Source: JAWPMV01 sp038527215 (lineage in GTDB: Bacteria > Bacteroidota > Bacteroidia > J057). Taken from it: DNA of 12,577 nt. The notes below the pieces were generated by a model. That model was not told the DNA's origin. It saw only the letters and a list, made by a program, of their open reading frames with translations, and searched no databases. This document shows positions 1 through 6,414 of the stretch, piece after piece. Each line of letters starts with the position of its first letter. Position 1 is the stretch's first letter. Made by a program: the position numbers and the translations under genes. The stretch is taken from the NCBI GenBank assembly GCA_038527215.1, contig JBCBGC010000181.1, positions 1 to 12,577 of the forward strand, written 5' to 3'.

Positions 1-1021
1 CCCAGGATATTTCCTCCGTTTTTGTCCAGGTCATCCCTAATAAGTACACGCTTAAGAAGACCAAATAAGCCTCATAGCGGACCCCGCCAAACTGAGCCAG
101 CAAGAGATGAAACAGAAAGCCTATTAAGCCAGCCAGACTAAGCTTTAGCATAACTGCCTGCGGCTTTTTTCTATTGATCCACCAGGCGGAACAGAGGAAA
201 AAAGCAATGGATAAGACAAAAGGCTGGTCGAGGATTTTGTCCAGGGCTTGCCGAAGCACAAAACTCAAGCTTGCCAGGGATAATTCTGGCAGGTAAGACT
301 TAGCGATAAGTGAATTAGGCAAAAAGGCGTTCCCCTGCCAGAGAGAGATAAAGCCATATGCCAGGACTGGCAACCCTGCGAACAGGCCCAGGCCCAGCGC
401 CTGTAACAGGCGTTTTTTGTCCGCCTTCCATAACATCACCAAGCCCAAGCCTGCTATCAGGAACAAACTCTCGTAGCGAAATCCGACGGCTACCATGGCC
501 GATAGCCAGAGGGACCAGGGCCAACCTTCCGGGCTTTTTGCTAAACACTTTCCGGCCTCCAAAAACAGCCAGAGGCAGGCCAGGATGTGGCCAACATGCT
601 CCATGCCCCATAAGGGTAAGAGGTATAGCGGAGTGGTGATTAACAAAGCCAGGAGGATAGGGTACTGCTGTCTCTGCTGAAAGCCTTCCGCCGAAAAATG
701 CCGGTTGAGGAGGAAAAAGATGCCTCCCAGGAATAGCAGGTTGAGGATCAGTCCGCTGGCTTGTCCCAGCCATCCCACCAGTAAACTGAGCAGCAGGGTA
801 TACAGCGGAGAGGAAGAAGCGCCTTGAAAATGCTCACCTGCCGGAGCCCAGACGCCTTCGGATACCAAATGCTGTGCCATGGCCAGATGGATGTAACTAT
901 CATCCAGAGGATAGAGACTCTCCAGGCTCCCTTTCTGGTTACCAAACAGCCAAAGCATCATCCCTACACCTGCCGTAAACAGGAATACCCATAGGCTGGG
1001 GGAGAGGCTGGGTTTGCGCAT
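1..1021 (-). CDS. GT-C-type membrane glycosyltransferase-like protein (partial, 3' end outside window)
   Basis: An unbroken frame of 340 codons runs from the ATG at 1021 to the left edge with no stop. The product is very hydrophobic, with a first membrane helix at about residues 10-26 and roughly eight further hydrophobic stretches. Just after the first helix comes LDDSYIHLAMAQHL (Asp40-Asp41), then GEHFQGASSSPLYTLLLS. An acidic pair in the first external loop followed by a 'G-E-x-x-x-G-x-x-S-P-L-Y/W' segment is typical of GT-C glycosyltransferases, which move sugars from lipid-phosphate donors on the outer face of the inner membrane. Donor and acceptor cannot be told. The ATG lies 16 bases after the ribBA stop, so co-transcription is likely. 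The frame stays open upstream into ribBA, but no ATG and no strong ribosome site argue for an earlier start. The protein is probably longer than seen, as the family often has 450-600 residues. Family is fairly sure, role unknown. Confidence 0.8.
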   Translation of the reverse strand, partial: MRKPSLSPSLWVFLFTAGVGMMLWLFGNQKGSLESLYPLDDSYIHLAMAQHLVSEGVWAPAGEHFQGASSSPLYTLLLSLLVGWLGQASGLILNLLFLGGIFFLLNRHFSAEGFQQRQQYPILLALLITTPLYLLPLWGMEHVGHILACLWLFLEAGKCLAKSPEGWPWSLWLSAMVAVGFRYESLFLIAGLGLVMLWKADKKRLLQALGLGLFAGLPVLAYGFISLWQGNAFLPNSLIAKSYLPELSLASLSFVLRQALDKILDQPFVLSIAFFLCSAWWINRKKPQAVMLKLSLAGLIGFLFHLLLAQFGGVRYEAYLVFLSVYLLGMTWTKTEEISW

Positions 1022-1037
1022 GTATCGGAAAAAAGGC

Positions 1038-2276
1038 CTAAGAAGTTTCCCCTTCAGCAGGAGATTGAGCCAGAATATTGTGGCCCATTTTCAGTTTTTT
1101 GGTGAGGAGATATGCCTCGTTATGGGGATTAGCAGGGATTTCGATGGGCACATTTTCCACAATTTCCAGCCCATAGCCGATCAGCCCTGCTCGCTTGGTG
1201 GGATTATTGGTCATCAAGCGCATTTTCCTCACGCCCATGGCCCGCAATATCTGTGCGCCCACGCCATAATCCCTCTCGTCCATTTTAAAGCCCAATTCCA
1301 GGTTGGCTTCTACGGTGTCCCTGCCCATCTCCTGCAGCTTGTAGGCACGCAATTTATTGACCAGCCCGATCCCACGACCTTCCTGGTTCATGTACAGCAC
1401 CATGCCTTTGCCTTCCGCTTCTACCATTTGTAGAGCTTTGGCTAGCTGAGGACCGCAATCACAGCGACAAGAGCCAAAGATATCTCCGGTAATGCAGGAA
1501 GAGTGGACCCGGGTCAGAATGGGTTCGTCTTCTTCCCAACTTCCTTTGGTCATGGCGAGGTGTACGTCACCGTTATTCTTTTGCTTGAAGGCCGTCATTT
1601 GGAAGTTCCCAAATTCGGTGGGCATATCAACCGTTATTTCTTTTTTGATCAGGGACTCCTTTTTAAGGCGATAACTGATCAGGTCTTCAATGGTGATGAG
1701 TTTGAGACTAAACTTATCCGCCAGGCTTTTCAAATAGGAAAGTTGCCCAATTCCACCTGCGTCATCCATGATTTCTACGATCGCAGCTGCCCCCTGGAAG
1801 CCTGCCAGTTGGGCGAGATCTACTGCCGCTTCCGTTTGGCCGGCACGACGCAAAACGCCCCCATCCTTGGCCATTAAGGGAAAGATATGCCCGGGTCGAC
1901 TGAAATCGTCATGTTTGGATGTGGTTTCCACCAGGGCCTGAATGGTTCGGGCCCGATCTCTGGCCGAGATGCCTGTGGTACAACCATCATGTAAATAATC
2001 AACCGAAACGGTGAAGGCTGTTTGGTCCGGATCACTTTGCGGACCGGCCATCAATCCCAACTCCAGGGCTTCACACCTCTCTGAGGTCAATGGGGCACAA
2101 ATCAATCCCCCGCCCTGGGTAGCCATGAAGTTGACCGACTCCGCGGTAACGGCTTCGGCTGCCATCAGTAATACGCCCTCATTATCTGCTTCTGTGCCAT
2201 CGGTAAGGATGACCATATTGCCGGCTTGTAGTGCGGCAATTCCCTCCTCAATGGAGTTAAAGTGTACTTGCTCCAT
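1038..2276 (-). CDS. ribBA: RibBA-type protein: degenerate DHBP synthase domain fused to GTP cyclohydrolase II
   Basis: This 412-residue protein has the two-domain layout of RibBA, which starts riboflavin synthesis in the cytosol. Residues 1 to about 205 are the RibB fold (3,4-dihydroxy-2-butanone 4-phosphate synthase) and about 210-400 are RibA (GTP cyclohydrolase II). RibA looks active: the zinc cysteines are Cys261, Cys272 and Cys274, followed by QEGRGIGL, a conserved RDYGVGAQIL segment and TNNPTK. RibB is odd. The usual acidic loop D-D-E-D-R-E-N-E-G-D reads DGTEADNEGV (residues 26-35), losing the Arg, changing the metal-binding Glu to Asp31 and the last Asp to Val35. The second metal-site His, in RAGHTEA of the family, is Gln147. 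RPGHIFPL (His130), the TTGIS loop and Glu168 remain. I infer that it still opens GTP but may not make the four-carbon unit. A TACCTTTG box lies just upstream. Confidence 0.93.
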   Translation of the reverse strand: MEQVHFNSIEEGIAALQAGNMVILTDGTEADNEGVLLMAAEAVTAESVNFMATQGGGLICAPLTSERCEALELGLMAGPQSDPDQTAFTVSVDYLHDGCTTGISARDRARTIQALVETTSKHDDFSRPGHIFPLMAKDGGVLRRAGQTEAAVDLAQLAGFQGAAAIVEIMDDAGGIGQLSYLKSLADKFSLKLITIEDLISYRLKKESLIKKEITVDMPTEFGNFQMTAFKQKNNGDVHLAMTKGSWEEDEPILTRVHSSCITGDIFGSCRCDCGPQLAKALQMVEAEGKGMVLYMNQEGRGIGLVNKLRAYKLQEMGRDTVEANLELGFKMDERDYGVGAQILRAMGVRKMRLMTNNPTKRAGLIGYGLEIVENVPIEIPANPHNEAYLLTKKLKMGHNILAQSPAEGETS

Positions 2277-2293
2277 GTTTTAAAATCTAGGTA

Positions 2294-2301
2294 CAAAGGT
2301 A
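2294..2301 (-). promoter_or_regulatory. ribBA: Candidate -7 box of the ribBA promoter
   Basis: On the minus strand the sequence is TACCTTTG, a full match to the Bacteroidota -7 consensus TAnnTTTG, 17 bases before the ribBA ATG. No convincing TTG/TTTG element is seen 19-21 bases upstream, so only half of the promoter is supported. The implied leader would be short. Confidence 0.45.
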
Positions 2302-2406
2302 CGAATATTCTTAGGCTGAGAGACACTGAGGTCCATTTTCATTTCGAGGATATGTAAGTTTTCCTATAATTTAACAAAGAATGTGTTTTGTTTAATAAAA
2401 TTACTG

Positions 2407-2414
2407 TATATTGG
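2407..2414 (+). promoter_or_regulatory. Weak candidate -7 box upstream of the ArsR-type gene
   Basis: TATATTGG matches TAnnTTTG at all but one fixed position and lies about 70 bases before the regulator's ATG. A TTTTG sits upstream, but only 16 bases away instead of 19-20, so this is a weak call. The palindrome at 2417-2431 begins two bases after this box, about where transcription would start, which would suit repression. Confidence 0.25.
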
Positions 2415-2416
2415 TC

Positions 2417-2431
2417 CTGATTGATAATCAG
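2417..2431. promoter_or_regulatory. Perfect inverted repeat, possible ArsR operator
   Basis: CTGATT-GAT-AATCAG is a perfect palindrome with six-base arms and a three-base centre. It lies in the spacer between divergent ribBA and the ArsR-type gene, 52 bases before the regulator's start. ArsR-family repressors commonly bind such repeats in their own promoters. Self-regulation is inferred from position only. Confidence 0.4.
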
Positions 2432-2483
2432 ATGCTTGAATTCTGCAGCATTGTTGAAATTTAGCATCTACTAATAAACGCAC

Positions 2484-2798
2484 ATGCAATTCATTTCGTC
2501 CAAACTGGATAAAGTTACGCTGGAACAGACTGCTGCTAGTCTGAAGGCAATTGCCCATCCTGTTCGTTTGGCGATGATTGATTTGTTGAAAGATGGTCGC
2601 CGGATGAACGTAACCCAGATTTACTCTGCGTTAGGTTTAGAGCAGGCGGTCGCTTCTCAACATTTAAGTATCCTCAAGGAAAAACAAATTCTCGCTTCCA
2701 AGCGGCAGGGTAAACATTCTTACTATTTCCTCAAACATCCCCACATCGTTGAGGTCATAAATCTCCTGCTTGCTTCTCGGGAAGAAGACCAGTCTTAA
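2484..2798 (+). CDS. ArsR-family winged-helix transcriptional regulator without cysteines
   Basis: The 104-residue product has the ArsR/SmtB plan: an N-terminal helix with LKAIAHPVRLAMIDLL (about 21-36), a helix-turn-helix around NVTQIYSALGL...ASQHLSILKEKQIL (about 42-71), and a beta-wing SKRQGKHSYYFL (about 73-84). The protein has no cysteine at all, so the classic ELCVC metal site and the thiol-redox pairs of BigR/SqrR-like members are absent. It probably senses something other than soft metals, or binds its ligand elsewhere. It is transcribed away from ribBA and ends 12 bases from the convergent WbqC-like gene, so no co-transcribed target is visible. The palindrome at 2417-2431 suggests autoregulation. 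Family is confident, signal unknown. Confidence 0.88.
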   Translation: MQFISSKLDKVTLEQTAASLKAIAHPVRLAMIDLLKDGRRMNVTQIYSALGLEQAVASQHLSILKEKQILASKRQGKHSYYFLKHPHIVEVINLLLASREEDQS

Positions 2799-2810
2799 TA
2801 TCCGCTTTCC

Positions 2811-3434
2811 TCAAATCCTGGTCCACGAAGCTTTCAGCAGAGCTGTACTTTGTGGACCTTCGTTATTTAGTAAGTCCAGTATACTCAGGCCCGGCGTGAA
2901 TCCCTCAAATACTTGGGGGTAGCTGCGAATTTCGAAGCTCTCGGGTAAGTGCTTCAGGCCTGGATCAAAGGTCTGGCGGAAATCCTTTTCTATGACCTGT
3001 TTGAAGGAGGTGGTTTCTTCCACTTCCAAGTCCAAACGTAACTGCTTGATACTCCATTCCAGGCAGGCCCTCAGCCAATCCATCAAGAATACAGGCTTTC
3101 GTTGGTAAAGCTCATATAGCTCGGCTTCATAATACATGAAGTAAGGAGAGTTTCGATAGCTCGCGATCAAACTTTTCCAATGATGACCCCGCCAGTCTTC
3201 AGCATATGAAATTTTTTTTTCACGGATAGGACTGGTGGTGCCCCTGCGCTCCACCGGAATGCTTAAGGGTAAGATCCGATTGGTGATCTTGATGTGCATC
3301 CGGTTGGTGAGTTGCTGTTTGCGAAAATGCTGGCACACTTCCACGCCAATCCGCTCATGCTGGGCGGCCGCTGCAAACCAGGGTACGGGGGGAAAGTAGG
3401 CTATCGGAAATATGGGAAGAGATGCAGAAGACAA
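2811..3434 (-). CDS. WbqC-family protein
   Basis: The 207-residue product carries the conserved blocks of the WbqC-like family: AYFPPVPWF near the N-terminus (about 12-20), QQLTNRMHI, then ISYAEDWRGHHWKSLIASYRNSPYFMYYE (written here as one conserved stretch around 75-103) and GLSILDLLNNEGP near the C-terminus. The family is named from an O-antigen locus and is widespread in Bacteroidota; its reaction is not well established, so a role in surface sugar synthesis is only suggestive. No in-frame ATG precedes the conserved block. The best start is TTG at 3434, 8 codons before the conserved segment begins. An ATG at 3451-3449 is out of frame and soon stops. The gene converges on the ArsR gene with a 12-base gap and is divergent from the GWxTD gene. 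Confidence 0.85.
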   Translation of the reverse strand: MSSASLPIFPIAYFPPVPWFAAAAQHERIGVEVCQHFRKQQLTNRMHIKITNRILPLSIPVERRGTTSPIREKKISYAEDWRGHHWKSLIASYRNSPYFMYYEAELYELYQRKPVFLMDWLRACLEWSIKQLRLDLEVEETTSFKQVIEKDFRQTFDPGLKHLPESFEIRSYPQVFEGFTPGLSILDLLNNEGPQSTALLKASWTRI

Positions 3435-3443
3435 GCGATTCTT

Positions 3444-3474
3444 TTTGACATTCGGTGTGAGCCTGCTAATTTAG
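3444..3474 (+). promoter_or_regulatory. Candidate Bacteroidota promoter for the GWxTD gene
   Basis: TTTG at 3444-3447, a 19-base spacer, then TAATTTAG at 3467-3474 fit the -33/-7 pattern TTTG-N19-TAnnTTTG with a single mismatch. The box ends 19 bases before the ATG at 3494, favouring that ATG as the start. Confidence 0.5.
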
Positions 3475-3493
3475 GCAAAAGCAATGATTGCGA

Positions 3494-4945
3494 ATGAGAA
3501 TTGCCTTTATCTTTTTTACTTGCCTCCTTTCCTCGGGTCTTTTTGCTCAATCCTCAGACCTCCTTTTCTACATGGACGTGGGGCGCTTTCACGCTGTCCG
3601 GCAAGGCCAGTTTCAACACGCGGTTGAACTGAACTTCCTGGTGGATGAAAATTCCATCCGTAAGCAATTGGGCGTGGATGGAAAATATCGGGGTGAGGTC
3701 GCCCTTTCCTGGGTCCTCCGGAAGCAGGGTGATAGCAGCTTTGTGCGTTCTTACGCGGAGGATTTGAATTGGGAAAGCCCCATGAACGCCGAGGACTCCG
3801 CCCGCCTGGATGTAACCTACCAGTTGTTCCATAGCCAAATCATTCAGTTGGAAGAGGGCATCTATAACATTGAAGCATCGGCCAGGGACAAAAAAATGCC
3901 GCAAGGCAAACCCGTCCGTTCCTCCCGTATGATTATCCTTGATCCGATCCCGGAACGTGAAGTGTTTTTCTCAGATCTTAAGTGGCTCAGAAATACCCAG
4001 GACCGGGGAGCCGGACGACGTGCAGGTTTCAGAGGCCGGTCTGTCCAGGTTCAGGTAAATAATGACGTTTTTGTCAACCAGGCCTATATCATTGCTTTTC
4101 AGGATTGGAATAACCTGGACAAAATCCAAAACCGGAACGGCGCCTTTTTCTTTAGGTATCAGATTCTCCTGAACAATAACGTGATTCAGGAAAGGGAAAA
4201 AAGTATCAGTTCATTGGGAAGGGTCCGGAACCGGGAAGGCACAGCTTCATTTACCGAGCGAATCGACATCAGCCAGTATAAAACCAATACCTATTATCTG
4301 GAAGTTCAGTTGTTGCAGGAACAAAATGGGACCAAAGTCCCCATCAAGACGTACCGGAGGCGCTTTTACATTGAAAATACCCGTAGTGCTTTACAACTGG
4401 ATAACCTTTCGCTGAATAACCGGGATGCCGATATTTTCAATAACTACAATGAGCGGGAACTGGACTACTATTTGAAGACGTTGAGCCTGCTGGCTACCGA
4501 ACAGGAGCGGAACTATATGCGGGTATTGATTTCTTATGAGCAAAAGAAAAACTATCTCTACCGTTATTTTGACAAGCGGAGGCGGAACCCAGATCGAGAA
4601 ACCGTAGCCCACCTGTGGAGAGGGCACTTGATGGCTTTGAAGTATGTGAACGATCATTACACTTCCACCTTGCATGAAGGCTGGGAAACGGACCGTGGGC
4701 GGGTGTTCATGACCTATGGCATCCCCTCAAAAGTGGAAAGCATTGCTGGAAACCTCAGTGTGCTGCCGCATAAGATATGGACCTATGATCGTTTGGGGGT
4801 ACAAAAGCAGGTAATATTCGTTTTTTATGACCCTGACAGCAAGTTAGGACCGGGTCGAGCGACCAACGAGTATCCCCTGCTACATTCTTCCAAATATGGA
4901 GAGTATAACAACCGCTCCTGGCAAGCACAACTCACGGTTAACTAG
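3494..4945 (+). CDS. Secreted GWxTD domain-containing protein
   Basis: I place the start at the ATG at 3494 (483 residues), not at the TTG two codons earlier, because it gives a compact signal peptide: basic Arg2, a hydrophobic core to about residue 17, and a likely signal peptidase I site after LFA before QSS. The mature part is rich in predicted beta strands at about 140-290 (repeated blocks such as FRYQILLNNNVIQ and TYYLEVQLLQEQ). A charged helical stretch follows (ERELDYYLKTLSLLATEQER). The C-terminal domain is named for its signature, here GWETDRGRVFMTYGIPS beginning at residue 396, and continues into KIWTYDRLGVQKQVIFVFYD. GWxTD proteins are known mainly from Bacteroidota and related phyla, and their biochemical role is not established; the export signal places it in the periplasm or envelope. 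It appears to be transcribed alone, between its own promoter and that of ybaB. Confidence 0.88.
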   Translation: MRIAFIFFTCLLSSGLFAQSSDLLFYMDVGRFHAVRQGQFQHAVELNFLVDENSIRKQLGVDGKYRGEVALSWVLRKQGDSSFVRSYAEDLNWESPMNAEDSARLDVTYQLFHSQIIQLEEGIYNIEASARDKKMPQGKPVRSSRMIILDPIPEREVFFSDLKWLRNTQDRGAGRRAGFRGRSVQVQVNNDVFVNQAYIIAFQDWNNLDKIQNRNGAFFFRYQILLNNNVIQEREKSISSLGRVRNREGTASFTERIDISQYKTNTYYLEVQLLQEQNGTKVPIKTYRRRFYIENTRSALQLDNLSLNNRDADIFNNYNERELDYYLKTLSLLATEQERNYMRVLISYEQKKNYLYRYFDKRRRNPDRETVAHLWRGHLMALKYVNDHYTSTLHEGWETDRGRVFMTYGIPSKVESIAGNLSVLPHKIWTYDRLGVQKQVIFVFYDPDSKLGPGRATNEYPLLHSSKYGEYNNRSWQAQLTVN

Positions 4946-4950
4946 AAGGA

Positions 4951-4982
4951 TTTGCCCCGAGGCGATTGTTTGGCTAATTTCG
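4951..4982 (+). promoter_or_regulatory. ybaB: Candidate Bacteroidota promoter for ybaB and the GT2 gene
   Basis: TTTG at 4951-4954, a 20-base spacer and TAATTTCG at 4975-4982 match the TTTG-N19/20-TAnnTTTG pattern with one mismatch, 39 bases before the ybaB ATG. A six-base inverted repeat, AGGCGA (4960-4965) with TCGCCT (4980-4985), overlaps the promoter and could be a control site or a weak end signal for the preceding gene. Confidence 0.5.
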
Positions 4983-5021
4983 CCTTTCCGGTAAAATGGT
5001 GCAGATAATAACGCAGGTACT

Positions 5022-5369
5022 ATGTTTAATTTTGGAAATCTTGGGGATATGATGGGCAAATTTCAGGAGATGCAGTCTCGGCTGAAAGAGGTCCGTGAGC
5101 AGTTGGATCAGATTACAGTCGAAGCCGAAGCCGGTGGAGGCATGGTCCGCGTTACCGCCAATGCCAACCGCAAAATCATGAAGATTGAGGTTGATCCTGA
5201 TATCGTGGACAAGGATGACCTGGAAATCATGTCTGACCTGATTACAGCTGCTATCAATAAAGCCCTGGAAAAAGCAGAAGAAAAAGGCCGGGAGGAATTA
5301 GAAAAAGCGACAAAAGGCGTGCTCCCCAATATCCCGGGACTTGACCTTGGCAAACTCGGATTTAGCTAG
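5022..5369 (+). CDS. ybaB: YbaB/EbfC family nucleoid-associated protein
   Basis: The 115-residue product matches YbaB/EbfC in size and plan. A long N-terminal helix with heptad-like pattern (GDMMGKFQEMQSRLKEVREQL, about 8-28) is followed by a small sheet, TVEAEAGGGMVRVTANANRK and IMKIEVDPDIV (about 32-62), and a charged C-terminal helix (about 66-100). Family members form tweezer-like dimers that bind DNA in the cytosol. The C-terminal tail LPNIPGLDLGKLGFS is a common glycine/leucine ending. In many bacteria ybaB sits between dnaX and recR; here it is instead followed after four bases by a glycosyltransferase gene, and the downstream translation start probably depends on ribosomes finishing ybaB. 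A promoter candidate lies directly upstream. Confidence 0.93.
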   Translation: MFNFGNLGDMMGKFQEMQSRLKEVREQLDQITVEAEAGGGMVRVTANANRKIMKIEVDPDIVDKDDLEIMSDLITAAINKALEKAEEKGREELEKATKGVLPNIPGLDLGKLGFS

Positions 5370-5373
5370 GCTT

Positions 5374-6414
5374 ATGACAGTTCCCGTTACGGTGGTCATT
5401 CTCAACTGGAATGGGCGCCACTGGTTGGAAAAATTCTTGCCTTCGGTTACCGCATCCACCTATTCCCATCTGCACATTCTGGTCGTAGACAATGCTTCTA
5501 CCGACGATAGCGTTGATTTTGTCCGAAAAAAATATCCTCAAATTCAGGTGGAAGTCATGGAGGAAAACCATGGCTTTGCTGAAGGGAACAATCGGGCCTT
5601 AGCCTTCATAGACACACCCTATTTCATCCTGCTCAACAGTGATGTAGAAGTTACGCCCCAATGGCTAGAACCCTTGATCGCCAGAATGGAAGCCCAGCCT
5701 GAAATTGCGGCCCTCCAACCCAAAATCCGGGCTCATTTTGACAAAACCTCCTTTGAATATGCCGGGGCCAGCGGAGGTTGGATGGATAGATTTGCCTACC
5801 CTTTTTGTAGAGGTCGCATCTTCGATACCTTGGAAAAAGATCACGGACAGTATGAAAGCCCGGAAGAAATATTCTGGGCAACAGGCGCCTGTTGCTGCAT
5901 CCGCACCGAGGTAGTCCAAAAAATTGGCCTGTTCCAACCGGAATTTTTTGCCCACATGGAAGAGATTGATTTTTGTTGGCGGGCCAAAAACTTCGGCTAT
6001 CAAATATGGGTAGAACCCACTTCCGTGGTGTACCATGTTGGAGGTGGGGCCTTGCCCAAAGAGAATCCGCGCAAAACTTTTCTAAACGTCCGGAACAGCC
6101 TGGCCTGTATGTACCTGAACCTTCCGGCTGGCCAACGCTTCCCGAAGGTCTTTTTCCGCTTGATCCTGGACGGAGTCTGGGGGATAAAAGCCTTGTTGAG
6201 TTGGGACTGGGGCACCATCAAAGCTATTTTAAAAGCACACTTCGCTTTTTATGGTCAGCTTGGCACCTGGAATCGGCGGCGCAAAGAAACCTATGCCGAG
6301 CAGAAGCCAAGCCGACCTCAGGCTGGTTATTTTCCCAAGAGCATCGTCTGGCAATACTTTGTCCGGGGAAAAAAACGGTTTAGCGAACTTAAGGCTCCGG
6401 GTAAGCCTGCATAG
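5374..6414 (+). CDS. GT2-family glycosyltransferase (rhamnosyltransferase-like group)
   Basis: The 346-residue protein begins with the GT-A fold strand VTVVILNWNGRHWL, then VVDNAS (Asp39) and the metal/nucleotide-binding variant of DxD, NSDVE (Asp89, Glu91). Around 194-200 it has HMEEIDFCWRA, whose acidic residues (Glu197, Asp199) correspond to the catalytic-base region of GT2 enzymes, followed by GYQIWVEPTSVVYHVGGG, a typical ending of the COG1216 group. It should use a nucleotide sugar at the cytosolic face. The C-terminal 100 residues have amphipathic, Trp-rich helices and a basic tail that could hold it at the membrane. The ATG at 5374 is chosen since earlier in-frame starts would overlap ybaB, which ends four bases before. 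Its 3' end overlaps the opposing gene by 26 bases. Sugar and acceptor unknown. Confidence 0.9.
   Translation: MTVPVTVVILNWNGRHWLEKFLPSVTASTYSHLHILVVDNASTDDSVDFVRKKYPQIQVEVMEENHGFAEGNNRALAFIDTPYFILLNSDVEVTPQWLEPLIARMEAQPEIAALQPKIRAHFDKTSFEYAGASGGWMDRFAYPFCRGRIFDTLEKDHGQYESPEEIFWATGACCCIRTEVVQKIGLFQPEFFAHMEEIDFCWRAKNFGYQIWVEPTSVVYHVGGGALPKENPRKTFLNVRNSLACMYLNLPAGQRFPKVFFRLILDGVWGIKALLSWDWGTIKAILKAHFAFYGQLGTWNRRRKETYAEQKPSRPQAGYFPKSIVWQYFVRGKKRFSELKAPGKPA

Noticed and set aside
315..945. Minus-strand open frames at 315-773 and 748-945
   Set aside because: Both lie in a different frame inside the continuous GT-C-like gene (1021 to 1) and have proline/arginine-rich, low-complexity products typical of shadow frames.
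1014..1433. 139-codon plus-strand frame opposite ribBA
   Set aside because: It is antisense to the conserved GTP cyclohydrolase II domain, has no recognisable domain, and its composition mirrors ribBA codons.
2277..2483. FMN riboswitch upstream of ribBA
   Set aside because: The implied leader of ribBA is under 20 bases and I see no conserved RFN-element segments in the spacer.
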